From NCBI GenBank assembly GCA_934359755.1, contig CAKRLV010000006.1:1-64000 (forward strand): a stretch of 64,000 nt of DNA, read 5' to 3'. Positions within the stretch are counted from its first letter, which is position 1, and every line of letters begins with the position of its first letter. The DNA is from an uncultured Agathobacter sp. (GTDB lineage: Bacteria; Bacillota; Clostridia; Lachnospirales; Lachnospiraceae). Shown one piece after another: positions 37,550 through 46,670 of this stretch. A program made the translations under genes and the position numbers. The notes below the pieces were generated by a model, which was not told the origin of the DNA, searched no databases, and saw only the letters and a list, made by a program, of their open reading frames with translations.

Positions 37550-38560
37550 ATGGCTTTATTTGAATCATATGAAAGAAGAATTGACCAGATTAATGCTGTA
37601 TTAAACAGCTATGGTATCAGCTCTATCGAAGAAGCTGAGAAGATTACAAAGGATGCTGGACTTGATGTTTACAACATGATTAAAGGAATCCAGCCAATCT
37701 GTTTCGAGAATGCTTGCTGGGCTTACATTGTAGGTGCTGCAATCGCAATTAAGAAAGATTGTAGAAGAGCTGCTGACGCTGCTGCTGCAATCGGAGAAGG
37801 ACTTCAGTCTTTCTGTATTCCAGGATCTGTTGCTGACCACCGTAAGGTAGGTTTAGGACATGGTAACCTTGGAAAGATGTTACTTGAAGAGGAGACAGAG
37901 TGTTTCTGTTTCTTAGCTGGACATGAGTCATTTGCAGCTGCTGAAGGTGCAATTGGTATCGCTGAGAAGGCTAACAAAGTTCGTAAGAAACCACTTCGTG
38001 TTATCCTTAATGGTCTTGGAAAAGACGCTGCTCAGATTATTTCACGTATCAACGGATTCACATTTGTTGAGACAAAATACGATTATAAGACAGCTACACT
38101 TAATACAGTATATGAGAAAGCATACTCAGATGGACTTCGTGCTACAGTAAAATGTTACGGTGCTGATGATGTTCAGGAAGGTGTTGCAATCATGCATAAG
38201 GAGAACGTTGGTGTTTCTATCACTGGTAACTCAACAAACCCTACACGTTTCCAGCATCCAGTAGCAGGTACATACAAGAAAGAATGTATCGAGCAGGGTA
38301 AGAAGTACTTCTCAGTAGCATCAGGCGGTGGTACAGGACGTACACTTCATCCAGATAACATGGCTGCAGGACCAGCTTCATATGGTATGACAGATACATT
38401 AGGACGTATGCATTCAGATGCACAGTTCGCAGGATCTTCATCAGTTCCAGCTCACGTAGAGATGATGGGACTTATCGGTGCTGGTAACAACCCAATGGTT
38501 GGTATGACAGTTGCAGTGGCAGTTTCCGTAGAGGAAGCAGCTAAGGCTGGTAAATTCTAA
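37550..38560 (+). CDS. GGGtGRT family protein
   Basis: 336 residues of the family named after its motif, seen here as SGGGTGRTLHPDN. Other conserved parts are CFENACWAYIVGAAIAI, VGLGHGNLGKMLLEEETECFCFLAGHESFAAAEGAIG, VSITGNSTNPTRFQHPVAGTYKKE and a C-terminal GAGNNPMVGMTVAVAV. Biochemical role unknown. The tight coupling with the NifU-like gene suggests that it carries or receives an iron-sulfur cluster (inference). Highly biased codons, as in its partner. Confidence 0.9.
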   Translation: MALFESYERRIDQINAVLNSYGISSIEEAEKITKDAGLDVYNMIKGIQPICFENACWAYIVGAAIAIKKDCRRAADAAAAIGEGLQSFCIPGSVADHRKVGLGHGNLGKMLLEEETECFCFLAGHESFAAAEGAIGIAEKANKVRKKPLRVILNGLGKDAAQIISRINGFTFVETKYDYKTATLNTVYEKAYSDGLRATVKCYGADDVQEGVAIMHKENVGVSITGNSTNPTRFQHPVAGTYKKECIEQGKKYFSVASGGGTGRTLHPDNMAAGPASYGMTDTLGRMHSDAQFAGSSSVPAHVEMMGLIGAGNNPMVGMTVAVAVSVEEAAKAGKF

Positions 38561-38606
38561 ATCAGGAATGACTTTAAACTTATAAATCGCTTAAAACGGG
38601 CGTTTA

Positions 38607-38656
38607 CAGGGCAAATCAAATTCGGTGCAAATCGGTTTGATTTGCCCTGATTTTTT
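38607..38656 (+). terminator. Terminator of the NifU-like/GGGtGRT operon
   Basis: Perfect 14-bp stem CAGGGCAAATCAAA (38607-38620) with TTTGATTTGCCCTG (38636-38649), then a T run. Confidence 0.93.
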
Positions 38657-38661
38657 TATTC

Positions 38662-38690
38662 TTGACGATATGGTAAAAATACCATATTAT
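38662..38690 (+). promoter_or_regulatory. Promoter with built-in operator of the XRE gene
   Basis: TTGACG (38662-38667), 17-bp spacer, TATTAT (38685-38690). A perfect palindrome ATATGGTA-N4-TACCATAT (38668-38687) fills the spacer and enters the -10, the ideal place for autorepression by the gene product. Confidence 0.7.
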
Positions 38691-38720
38691 ATTTATATAA
38701 GGGCACATCGGAGGAGATTT

Positions 38721-39014
38721 ATGAGCGAATTTCAGGAGTTATTGCAGGAGCAACTAAAAAATCCTGAATTTAAAAAAGAATGGGAGGATATTCAGCCGGA
38801 AATGGATGTCATTCGTGCTATGATTGATGCACGTATTGAACAGAATTTAACACAAAAGGAACTTGCAAAACGAACAGGAATTGATCAGGCTGATATAAGT
38901 AAACTTGAAAATGGAACTAAAAATCCAAGTTTAAAATTATTAAAAAAGCTTGCTTCTGGATTAGGAATGCAATTAAAAATTGAATTTGTACCGATGCAAA
39001 AATTACAGAAATAG
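38721..39014 (+). CDS. XRE-family regulator (HigA-like, no toxin partner)
   Basis: 97 residues. A helical N-terminal arm (EFQELLQEQLKNPEFKKEWEDIQPEMDVIRAMIDAR) precedes an HTH (NLTQKELAKRTGIDQADISKLENGTKNPSLKLLKKLASGLG). The layout is that of HigA/RelB-type antitoxins encoded downstream of a HigB toxin. Here no toxin gene is found: the terminator and promoter lie immediately upstream and nothing follows. The start is set by GGAGGAGA; an earlier open frame runs into the terminator. Confidence 0.85.
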   Translation: MSEFQELLQEQLKNPEFKKEWEDIQPEMDVIRAMIDARIEQNLTQKELAKRTGIDQADISKLENGTKNPSLKLLKKLASGLGMQLKIEFVPMQKLQK

Positions 39015-39099
39015 CCTACATTATTGCTTTACCGCCATGGACGCATTCTAATTGGTTCATAACTGGTTCATAACTGCGACTGCATCGGTTAATTTTTTC

Positions 39100-39128
39100 T
39101 TGTGATAGTTATAGAAAGCGTGTATAAT
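39100..39128 (+). promoter_or_regulatory. Promoter of the FliD-like gene
   Basis: TTGTGA (39100-39105), 17-bp spacer, TATAAT (39123-39128). A tandem 11-mer TGGTTCATAAC (39053-39074) lies upstream and may be an activator site. Confidence 0.55.
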
Positions 39129-39228
39129 CGAATTAGGTATATAGTAATTTCCTATACTAAAGACAAAGTATATTACATATTAGGAATACAAAGGATTGTA
39201 TATGAATTCACGGATTGGAGGTCATAAT

Positions 39229-39915
39229 ATGAGTAATATTTGGAATTTGAATAATGCATCTGCCTTATTTAGCAGCATGAATAGTTTGAGCAGTGGTATC
39301 AATTTTGGAGATTACAACGCTATCAGAAATGGAAGTTACAGAAAATTACTAAAAGCCTATTATGCAGATGAAAAGACTACTACATCAAAGGGAAACACGA
39401 CGACTAAGAAGGATGATTATACGACGGATCGTACAGGATTGTCTTTGATGAAAAAAGATGCAGATGAACTTAAGGATTCGGCTAAGGCTCTTTCAGATAG
39501 TTCGTTATGGAAGCAGACAAATGGTTCTTATGATATGGACAAGATTACAAAAGCTGTAAAGGATTTTGCAAGTGATTATAATGATGTTATTTCACAGTCT
39601 GCTAAGGTAAGCAATAAGGACATTGCACAGTACAAGAACTGGATGTCAAGCATGACAAGTACTATGTCTAAAGCACTTTCGAAGGTTGGCGTTTCAGCAG
39701 GTGTTGATGGAAAACTTACAGTTGATGAAGACACACTTAAGAATGCAGATATTAAGAATTTGAAATCTCTTTTTTCAGGTGATACTTCATATGCTTCGCA
39801 GATTGAACAGAAAGCATCTAATATTTCAAGTGCAGCACTTAGAAATTCAAGCCTGTATTCTAGTAATGGTATGTTATCAGGAACATTAGCCAGTACTTTT
39901 TCGGGATGGATGTAA
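39229..39915 (+). CDS. Protein resembling a FliD/flagellar C-terminal segment
   Basis: 228 residues without signal or membrane segment. The central helical part (DKITKAVKDFASDYNDVISQSAKVSNKDIAQYKNWMSSMTSTMSKALSKVGVSAGVDGKLTVDEDTLKNADIKNLKSLFSGD) resembles the core of FliD (the YNdlI helix and the phrase 'dGkL.vde..l'). N- and C-terminal parts are Ser/Asn-rich. It may be a cytoplasmic or exported flagellar relative; no other flagellar gene is in the window. The ATG at 39229 is chosen for GGAGGT at 39217-39222, over in-frame starts at 39196 and 39202. Confidence 0.55.
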   Translation: MSNIWNLNNASALFSSMNSLSSGINFGDYNAIRNGSYRKLLKAYYADEKTTTSKGNTTTKKDDYTTDRTGLSLMKKDADELKDSAKALSDSSLWKQTNGSYDMDKITKAVKDFASDYNDVISQSAKVSNKDIAQYKNWMSSMTSTMSKALSKVGVSAGVDGKLTVDEDTLKNADIKNLKSLFSGDTSYASQIEQKASNISSAALRNSSLYSSNGMLSGTLASTFSGWM

Positions 39916-39965
39916 TTTACATAGGATGATAATATTTAATTGAGAGAGGGAATGGAGAAAATAAA

Positions 39966-40328
39966 ATGAATTTACAAGAATGTTACGCTGCATTTGGTGG
40001 CGATTACGATAGTGTGATTGACCATATTCAAAGCGAGAGTGTTGTGCATAAATTTGTACTTAGATTCTTGGATGACAAGAGTTATGAAAAATTGGTTAGC
40101 GCAATCGAAATCGGAAATTATGAGGAAGCATTTGCAGCTGTGCATACTTTAAAGGGCGTGTGTCTCAATCTTTGTTTTAAGAGATTGAGTGAGTCAGCGA
40201 GCGGACTGACTGAGTTACTTCGGAATAAGTCGGATGATGAGGTTGATAGAGACAAATGCCTTGAAGCATTAGAGGTTATCAAAAAAGACTACTGCGATGT
40301 AGTGGAGACAATCAGAAAATTATCATAG
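39966..40328 (+). CDS. Stand-alone HPt phosphotransfer protein
   Basis: 120 residues forming an HPt four-helix bundle. The phospho-His lies in AAVHTLKGVCLNLCFKRLSE, the usual HTLKG motif. It would shuttle phosphate between a hybrid kinase and a receiver protein, neither of which adjoins it. The preceding gene is 50 bp upstream and likely cotranscribed, since no promoter or terminator is visible between them. Confidence 0.85.
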   Translation: MNLQECYAAFGGDYDSVIDHIQSESVVHKFVLRFLDDKSYEKLVSAIEIGNYEEAFAAVHTLKGVCLNLCFKRLSESASGLTELLRNKSDDEVDRDKCLEALEVIKKDYCDVVETIRKLS

Positions 40329-40333
40329 AATCT

Positions 40334-40377
40334 AACACCTGTTTATTTAGGATGAACCTATTTGAACAGGTGTTTTT
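40334..40377 (+). terminator. Terminator after the HPt gene
   Basis: AACACCTGTT (40334-40343) pairs with AACAGGTGTT (40365-40374), with an inner TAGG/CCTA, then T run. Confidence 0.88.
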
Positions 40378-40390
40378 ATGTATATCGGAA

Positions 40391-40419
40391 TTGACATATC
40401 AGTCAATATGGAATAATAT
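40391..40419 (+). promoter_or_regulatory. Promoter of the BIG2 surface protein gene
   Basis: TTGACA (40391-40396), 17-bp spacer, TAATAT (40414-40419); near consensus. Confidence 0.65.
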
Positions 40420-40449
40420 AGAATAGAAAAAAACGAAAGGAGATATGTA

Positions 40450-43251
40450 ATGAATTCAAAAATCAAAAATCGTGTTTTGTCAGTAGTTCTTTCACTTATG
40501 TTTGTATTAACATCTGCATTCACAATGCCTTCTATGAATGTTAGTGCGGCAAGTGTTGATAAGACTGCGACAGTCACAGCTACAAAGAAGAGTGCTGTCA
40601 CTTTAAATCACAGCACACTTACAATCAAAAGAGGGAAGTCAGTAAAGCTTAAAGCTACAAAAGCAAAGTCTGTTAAGAAAAGACAGCTTGTTTGGACTTC
40701 AAGCAACAAGAAAATTGCCACAGTTGACAAGAGTGGTAAAGTCACAGCAAAGAAAAACGGAAAGACAAATATCGTTGTAAAAGTAAAAGGTACAAAGATT
40801 AAAGCCGTATGTAAAGTGATAGTTGGTAATCCTGTTACAAAGATTAAAGCTAACAAAACTAAAGCTACAATCTATGTTAGTGAAAAGTATACTATCAAGA
40901 CAAAAATAGGACCTAAGAAAGCATCCAACAAGAAGCTTACATATACAAGCAGCAATAAGAATGTTGCTGGTGTAAATTCTAAGGGTGTTGTTACAGCTAA
41001 GAAAGCCGGTAAGGCTAAGATTACAATTAAAGCAACAGATGGTTCAGGAAAGAAGGCTGTTGTAACTATTACAGTTAAGAAAACAGCTATAGCACTTTCA
41101 CAGACATCTGCTACAGTCTCATATGGAACAACATGTCAGCTTGCAGCTACTGTATCACCAATGGCTGCAAAGAATAAGACTGTTACATGGGCATCTGACA
41201 ATGCTGCAGTTGCGACAGTAGATGCAAATGGACTTGTTACAGGTGTTGGTATTGGAACAGCTACAATTTCGGCTCAGGATTGCAGTGGAAATGTTGCTAC
41301 TTGTACAGTTACAGTAGACACTATTGCGACAAATACAGCTTTATTATATGCATATATGGCTGATCCGGCTGTTACAAATATTACATATGTTTCAGATGCC
41401 GTAGAAGCGTTTGAGATTCCAGCAGGAGATTATACAACAAAGACATTAACAATTAACGCTCCAAATGCTACTATCACAAATAGAGCTAATTTCCAGAACG
41501 TTATTATTAATGCTATTGCTCAGAACACATACAATGAGTATGGTACAAACAACGTATATTACAATGCACCAACTGGACACATTGTAGTAGGAGATACAGG
41601 TGTTGCTACAATTAATCTTGCTACAAATTCTGCATCAGTTAATATTGAAAATCAAGGTAATATCACAGCAGTTAATGTTACAGCGCAGGTAAATCTTGTA
41701 TTTTCTGGAATTAATAATGCAATCCCAGTACATATCGCAGCTACAGCTGCAAATACAGCAATTACTACAAGCGCAACACTTGAAATTGTATCAAGTGTAA
41801 CATGGAGCATGGCTGTTTTACCAGGTGGTGAGCACACAAGTGCTACAATAGATAATGCAAGCTGCATGCCAACTATATATGGTCTGGGTGTAATTTCAGT
41901 ATTAGTTGTTGATATTAATGATGTTATTAATGTTAATGCAATTATGTCTGATAACTTAGGCATTACAAATACTGCAACAATTTCAAGCAAGGTTACAAAG
42001 CATTATGTTAATGATGATGGAGAGTATCATTCTACGTCAGCAGAAGGCGCAAATGTATATTTGATTGGATATAATGCTGATAATAGCGGAATTGATTATA
42101 ATAACTGCGCTAATTTTATAAATGGCGTGGCTTCTACAACAACAGATAGCGAAGGTAAATATACATTCAGTAATGTTCGTTATGGAAACTATTGGTTAGT
42201 AGTTCAGATGGATGGATTCAGACCAAGTGTACAGAGTATTCAGATTACACCAAGTTCTGTAGATTCAAATGGTGTTTATTCTGGAAATACTACAACATAT
42301 TTAATGAGCAATGAGTTAGCTTCTGCTCCAAATGCTTCAGAGATATCAGGAAGAGTTAAAGATGGTTCCGTAAGAGATGATGATAGTAATGCTGATAGAA
42401 CTCGTAATATCGTAGGTCTTACAGCTAAGCTTAGATCTGGAAGTGATAATACAACAGGTACTGTACTTAAGACAACAACAGTAGACAATGATGGATATTA
42501 TAAATTTACAGATGTGCCAGCTGGTGTATACACAGTTGAAATCGTAGATTTACGTACTGGTTTATCTGCTAATGCTGTTACATTTAATCAGGCAAGCAAG
42601 ACAATTGTTGTAGCAAGTGGATATATTTCAACTAGCGATTCATCATACAACATTATTGTTACCCGTCACTATGTAAATAGCATTATTTCTGGAACTGGTC
42701 AGGTTCAGTTCACTCTTGAGTGGGGCGATGAAGAGTCGGGAGCAGATAATGACTTAGATTCTCATTTGTTTGGACCAGATATTACAAGTTCAACAGGCAG
42801 TCCATTCCATGTGTACTTTGGACAGAAGAAATATAGAGCTAACGGAGAAGTATATGCTGATCTTGATGTAGATGATACGTGGTATGAAGGTCCAGAGCAT
42901 ACTACAATCTATAATCAGACAGCAGGTCAGTATCGTTTCTATGTACACAGTTATACAAGCAGATATGATGATAGCACAAGTACAAGTCTTGAACGTTCAA
43001 GTGCAAAAGTTACTGTAAGTATTGGTAATGCTGTTCAGACTTACTATTGTCCAATGGCTAATGGTACGGTATGGTACGTTGGATACTATGATTCTACAAC
43101 TAGAACATTCCATCCTGTAAATCAGATGGGAACTGGTATGATGAATCGTGGTGATAACTTCAGCCAGATAGTAACAGGTACAGCTATTTCACCAGACGTT
43201 GTATCAAGAGATATAAGAGAAATCTTGAAGTCTGATAAAGATAAGAAATAG
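40450..43251 (+). CDS. Secreted BIG2-domain surface protein
   Basis: 933 residues. Signal peptide (about 1-34, LSVVLSLMFVLTSAFTMPSMNVSAA). Three BIG2 Ig-like domains follow (about 50-125, 128-205, 210-285), shown by VWTSSNKKIATVDKSGKVTAKKNGKTNIVV and similar lines. A beta-helix-like stretch (about 300-500) of short ITN/ATI repeats comes next. Two carboxypeptidase-regulatory-like/SdrB-type folds (YTFSNVRYGNYWLVVQMDGF; YYKFTDVPAGVYTVEIVD) and a final domain with LEWGDEESGADNDLDSHLFGP complete it. There is no LPXTG or SLH motif, so attachment to the wall is unexplained. The N-terminal third is very Lys-rich. Confidence 0.85.
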   Translation: MNSKIKNRVLSVVLSLMFVLTSAFTMPSMNVSAASVDKTATVTATKKSAVTLNHSTLTIKRGKSVKLKATKAKSVKKRQLVWTSSNKKIATVDKSGKVTAKKNGKTNIVVKVKGTKIKAVCKVIVGNPVTKIKANKTKATIYVSEKYTIKTKIGPKKASNKKLTYTSSNKNVAGVNSKGVVTAKKAGKAKITIKATDGSGKKAVVTITVKKTAIALSQTSATVSYGTTCQLAATVSPMAAKNKTVTWASDNAAVATVDANGLVTGVGIGTATISAQDCSGNVATCTVTVDTIATNTALLYAYMADPAVTNITYVSDAVEAFEIPAGDYTTKTLTINAPNATITNRANFQNVIINAIAQNTYNEYGTNNVYYNAPTGHIVVGDTGVATINLATNSASVNIENQGNITAVNVTAQVNLVFSGINNAIPVHIAATAANTAITTSATLEIVSSVTWSMAVLPGGEHTSATIDNASCMPTIYGLGVISVLVVDINDVINVNAIMSDNLGITNTATISSKVTKHYVNDDGEYHSTSAEGANVYLIGYNADNSGIDYNNCANFINGVASTTTDSEGKYTFSNVRYGNYWLVVQMDGFRPSVQSIQITPSSVDSNGVYSGNTTTYLMSNELASAPNASEISGRVKDGSVRDDDSNADRTRNIVGLTAKLRSGSDNTTGTVLKTTTVDNDGYYKFTDVPAGVYTVEIVDLRTGLSANAVTFNQASKTIVVASGYISTSDSSYNIIVTRHYVNSIISGTGQVQFTLEWGDEESGADNDLDSHLFGPDITSSTGSPFHVYFGQKKYRANGEVYADLDVDDTWYEGPEHTTIYNQTAGQYRFYVHSYTSRYDDSTSTSLERSSAKVTVSIGNAVQTYYCPMANGTVWYVGYYDSTTRTFHPVNQMGTGMMNRGDNFSQIVTGTAISPDVVSRDIREILKSDKDKK

Positions 43252-43279
43252 AATTAACAAAACAAAAAAATTAATTTTT

Positions 43280-43311
43280 AGTCCGATGCAGATTGCATCG
43301 GACTTTTTTTT
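43280..43311 (+). terminator. Terminator after the BIG2 protein gene
   Basis: Perfect 11-bp stem AGTCCGATGCA-GAT-TGCATCGGACT (43280-43304) followed by eight T. Confidence 0.94.
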
Positions 43312-43360
43312 ACTGTAAAATTAATGGAGAAAACAATAAGAATAAAGAGGTTAACAGAAG

Positions 43361-44848
43361 ATGAAGAAAATTGTATTGTCGTGTAGTGTATTGATATTGT
43401 TTTTGCTATTATCCGTCAATCCTGTTTATGCGCAGGAGCCTGGTGTTGATATAGAAAATCCAAATATTAATACATTTTCACTGGGGGTAGGAAGTGTAGA
43501 TTATGCATCTGGAAATGTAGAACTGAATTGGGCTGCTGTAGAGAATGGTAATCAATACAGTATTGTTTATATTAACAATCAGGATAATACAGTATCTGAG
43601 CCAATTATCAGCACAAATGAACTGACTGGAAGCTTTATAATCCCAGATTATGGGCAGAATTATGAAATTAAAGCAGTAGCTTATGATATTAATGGACAGA
43701 TTATTGCAGAGTCAAATGTAATTAATTTATTTTTACCTAAAGAAATATCAGATATAAAGACAACTGCAATTTCTCCTAAGAAAGTAAAGCTTACATGGAG
43801 TAAATCAGATGGTTGTGGTGAATACAAAGTTTATAAACAAAATGACAATAAAAATTACGAAGAGGTTGCAACGGTTAAAACTAATTCAGTAAGAATTGAT
43901 GTTGAAAAAGATGAAAAGTATGTTTTTAAAGTTGTAGGAATTTATAGCAGCGATTTATATATTGTTTCGACAAATGGCAAGAAAATTAATTTTAATAACC
44001 GTAAGTTTGTGAATATTGCCAGCCAGAAATATACATATAATGAGATGGTTTCAGATATGAAGTCGCTTTGCGATAAATACAGCGAATATGTCAGATATGA
44101 ATCAATAGGAACTACAAAAGAAAATCGAAATATATATGACATTATTCTTGGAAATCCAGATGCAAAGAAGACTCTTCTTGTTGTATGTACATTACATGCG
44201 AGAGAATATGTTGCTACTGTTAATGGAATGAAGCAGCTGGAATATTATCTTGAGAATTATAATAGAAAAATTGATGGTGTAAAACCGGCTGATATATTTA
44301 GCGAATGTAATATTCATTATGTTATGATGGCTAATCCAGATGGTGTAACAATTTCACAGAATAGCAAGACAACATGGAAAGCAAATGGAAATGGTGTCAA
44401 TCTGAACAATAATTTTCCTTTTAGATTTAGAAAAAAAGGAAAGACAAGTAATGGAACTTCGACTGGAACAAGGGCGCTCAGTGAGAAAGAAACTCAGGCA
44501 ATCGCTAAGCTGACCAAAAATCTTAACAAGAAAAGTAAGCTTGCAGTACTTAACTATCATGCTATGGGAGAAATTGTTTTTGGCGGATATGAAGGCAAAA
44601 ATAAAGAGGTAAAGAGCATGACTTCTAAAATGTATAAAGTGGCAAGAAACACTACAGGTTATGCTGATGCAGGTGGATATGACAGCCTGGGATACGGCAA
44701 TTACAGGGAATATCTGATGTATACTTTGAAAATTCCAAGTGTGACTATAGAGGTTGGAAAGACACCTTGTCCTGTAAATAGGAAATATTATAATTCTATT
44801 TTTGAGAAGAATAAGTATGTAGTTTTGAGAATGGCGCAGTTGCTTTAA
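43361..44848 (+). CDS. Secreted M14 zinc carboxypeptidase with FN3-like domains
   Basis: 495 residues. Signal peptide (about 1-24, ending VYA). Two fibronectin-III-like segments (about 40-125 and 128-205) precede the peptidase. The M14 domain has the zinc motif HARE (His279 and Glu282), the substrate-binding NGVNLNNNF, the third zinc ligand in LNYHAMGEIVFGG and the catalytic Glu in SVTIEVGKTPCP. All catalytic parts are present, so it should be active, probably on peptides or peptidoglycan stem peptides at the cell surface. Located after the BIG2 protein, with a terminator between them. Confidence 0.88.
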   Translation: MKKIVLSCSVLILFLLLSVNPVYAQEPGVDIENPNINTFSLGVGSVDYASGNVELNWAAVENGNQYSIVYINNQDNTVSEPIISTNELTGSFIIPDYGQNYEIKAVAYDINGQIIAESNVINLFLPKEISDIKTTAISPKKVKLTWSKSDGCGEYKVYKQNDNKNYEEVATVKTNSVRIDVEKDEKYVFKVVGIYSSDLYIVSTNGKKINFNNRKFVNIASQKYTYNEMVSDMKSLCDKYSEYVRYESIGTTKENRNIYDIILGNPDAKKTLLVVCTLHAREYVATVNGMKQLEYYLENYNRKIDGVKPADIFSECNIHYVMMANPDGVTISQNSKTTWKANGNGVNLNNNFPFRFRKKGKTSNGTSTGTRALSEKETQAIAKLTKNLNKKSKLAVLNYHAMGEIVFGGYEGKNKEVKSMTSKMYKVARNTTGYADAGGYDSLGYGNYREYLMYTLKIPSVTIEVGKTPCPVNRKYYNSIFEKNKYVVLRMAQLL

Positions 44849-44912
44849 TATGCATTTCATGTTATAAAATAGTTATTATTGATATTACATTAAGTTATAA
44901 TAATGGAATTGC

Positions 44913-44941
44913 TTGACAAAGTTTGATTATAGTACTATCAT
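44913..44941 (+). promoter_or_regulatory. Promoter of ilvN-ilvC
   Basis: TTGACA (44913-44918), 17-bp spacer, TATCAT (44936-44941). The resulting leader is about 40 nt, too short for a T-box or peptide attenuator. Confidence 0.65.
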
Positions 44942-44986
44942 TTCCATAGTGAGTGAACAATATAAATAAGTGAGGAAGTTTTTCAT

Positions 44987-45487
44987 ATGAGAAGAAGATC
45001 ATATTCGCTACTGGTTGAGAACAATCCTGGAGTTACTAGCAGGATATCAGGACTGTTTAGCAGACGAGGGTTCAATATGGAGAGCATTTCAGCTGGTGTT
45101 ACTGCGGATGAGCGTTATTCGCGAATTACAGTAGTTGCAAGTGGCGATGAACAAAGCCTTGAGCAGATTGAGAAGCAGCTTGCGAAGCTTGAAGATGTTA
45201 TTGATATTAAGGTATTAAAGCCAGGAGCATCTGTTACGAGAGAATTGATGTTAGTTAAGATTCGTGCTACAGATGTACAGCGTCAGGCTGTAGTGACTGT
45301 GACCAATATTTTCCACGGCAAAGTTGTGGATGTCACATTAGATTCGATGGTTATTGAATTGACAGGTCATCAGGATAAGCTTGAAGCTTTTATGGATTTA
45401 TTACAGGGATACGAAATTCTGGAACTTGCCAGAACTGGTATTACGGGATTATCAAGAGGAACTGCAGACGTAGTGATGCTTGATTAA
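44987..45487 (+). CDS. ilvN: Acetolactate synthase small (regulatory) subunit
   Basis: 166 residues (IlvN/IlvH). N-terminal ACT domain SLLVENNPGVTSRISGLFSRRGFNMESISAGVT, which binds valine for feedback control, and the C-terminal ALS_ss domain (LMLVKIRATDVQRQAVVTVTNIFHGKVVDV). The catalytic large subunit is not adjacent, so it must be encoded elsewhere. Forms an operon with ilvC, 44 bp downstream. Confidence 0.93.
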   Translation: MRRRSYSLLVENNPGVTSRISGLFSRRGFNMESISAGVTADERYSRITVVASGDEQSLEQIEKQLAKLEDVIDIKVLKPGASVTRELMLVKIRATDVQRQAVVTVTNIFHGKVVDVTLDSMVIELTGHQDKLEAFMDLLQGYEILELARTGITGLSRGTADVVMLD

Positions 45488-45531
45488 TACAATATATTAC
45501 ATAATGATATAAATTTTAGGAGGAATATAAG

Positions 45532-46557
45532 ATGTCAGAAGCAAGAATTTTTTATCAGGAAGATTGTAATTTATCATTATTAGATGGTAAGACAATTGCT
45601 ATTATTGGTTATGGTAGCCAGGGACATGCTCATGCTCTCAACTTAAAAGAGTCTGGATGCAATGTTATCATCGGACTTTATGAGGGAAGCAAATCTTGGA
45701 AGAGAGCAGAAGAGCAGGGCTTTGAAGTATATGTAGCTGCAGAAGCTGCAAAGAAGGCTGACATCATCATGATTCTTATCAATGATGAGTTACAGGCAGA
45801 TATGTACAAGAAAGATATCGAGCCAAACCTTGAGGCAGGTAACATGTTAATGTTCGCTCATGGATTCAATATCCATTTTGGATGTATCAAGCCACCAGCA
45901 AATGTTGACGTAGCTATGATCGCACCTAAGGCTCCAGGACATACAGTACGTTCTGAGTATCAGGCAGGAAAAGGAACTCCATGTCTTATAGCTGTAGAGC
46001 AGGATGCTACAGGAAAAGCTTGGGAGATTGCACAGGCTTATGGTCTTGGAATTGGTGGAGCAAGAGCTGGTCTTCTTGAGACAACATTCCGTACAGAGAC
46101 AGAGACAGACCTCTTCGGTGAGCAGGCTGTACTTTGTGGTGGTGTTTGTGCACTTATGCAGGCTGGTTTCGAAACACTTTGCGAGGCTGGTTATGATCCA
46201 AGAAATGCATACTTCGAGTGTATCCATGAGATGAAACTTATCGTTGATCTTATTTACCAGTCAGGTTTCGCAGGAATGAGATACTCTATCTCTAATACAG
46301 CCGAGTATGGTGATTACGTAACAGGACCTAAGATTGTTACAGATGAGACAAAGAAGGCTATGAAGCAGATTCTTACAGATATCCAGGATGGAACATTCGC
46401 TAAAGAGTTCTTACTTGATATGTCACCAGCAGGACGTCAGGTTCACTTCAAGGCTATGAGAAAGCTTGCTTCTGAGCATCCATCAGAGAAGGTTGGTGCT
46501 GAAATCCGTAAGCTTTACAGCTGGAATAACGAAGATGACAAGCTCATCAACAACTAA
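45532..46557 (+). CDS. ilvC: Ketol-acid reductoisomerase
   Basis: Class I KARI of 341 residues: converts acetolactate and acetohydroxybutyrate in valine, leucine and isoleucine synthesis. Rossmann motif AIIGYGSQGHAHALNLKESG, then the cofactor loop (GLYEGSKSWKRAEEQG). Metal ligands are in the C-terminal knotted domain (TETETDLFGEQAVLCGG and FECIHEMKLIVDLIYQ). Standard length for the short class. AGGAGGA ribosome site. Confidence 0.96.
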   Translation: MSEARIFYQEDCNLSLLDGKTIAIIGYGSQGHAHALNLKESGCNVIIGLYEGSKSWKRAEEQGFEVYVAAEAAKKADIIMILINDELQADMYKKDIEPNLEAGNMLMFAHGFNIHFGCIKPPANVDVAMIAPKAPGHTVRSEYQAGKGTPCLIAVEQDATGKAWEIAQAYGLGIGGARAGLLETTFRTETETDLFGEQAVLCGGVCALMQAGFETLCEAGYDPRNAYFECIHEMKLIVDLIYQSGFAGMRYSISNTAEYGDYVTGPKIVTDETKKAMKQILTDIQDGTFAKEFLLDMSPAGRQVHFKAMRKLASEHPSEKVGAEIRKLYSWNNEDDKLINN

Positions 46558-46569
46558 TATTTGATATTT

Positions 46570-46602
46570 AAGGCATGGTTGATGCAATCATGCCTTATTT
46601 TT
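46570..46602 (+). terminator. Terminator of ilvNC
   Basis: AAGGCATG (46570-46577) pairs with CATGCCTT (46589-46596), with an inner TTG/CAA, then ATTTTTATTTT. Confidence 0.8.
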
Positions 46603-46626
46603 ATTTTACCATAAAGTTTTGTTTTG

Positions 46627-46666
46627 CTATAGAAGTTCTCCTATTCGACTTTACTATAGGAGTTCT
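46627..46666 (+). repeat. Direct and inverted repeat upstream of leuS
   Basis: CTATAGAAGTTCT (46627-46639) recurs with one change as CTATAGGAGTTCT (46654-46666). CTCCTAT (46638-46644) also pairs with ATAGGAG (46656-46662). Lies just before the leuS promoter; may be a regulator site or a weak hairpin. Confidence 0.4.
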
Positions 46667-46670
46667 TTTA

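Noticed and set aside
38625..38720. Upstream extension of the XRE regulator
   Set aside because: It runs through the GGGtGRT terminator and the promoter of the gene itself.
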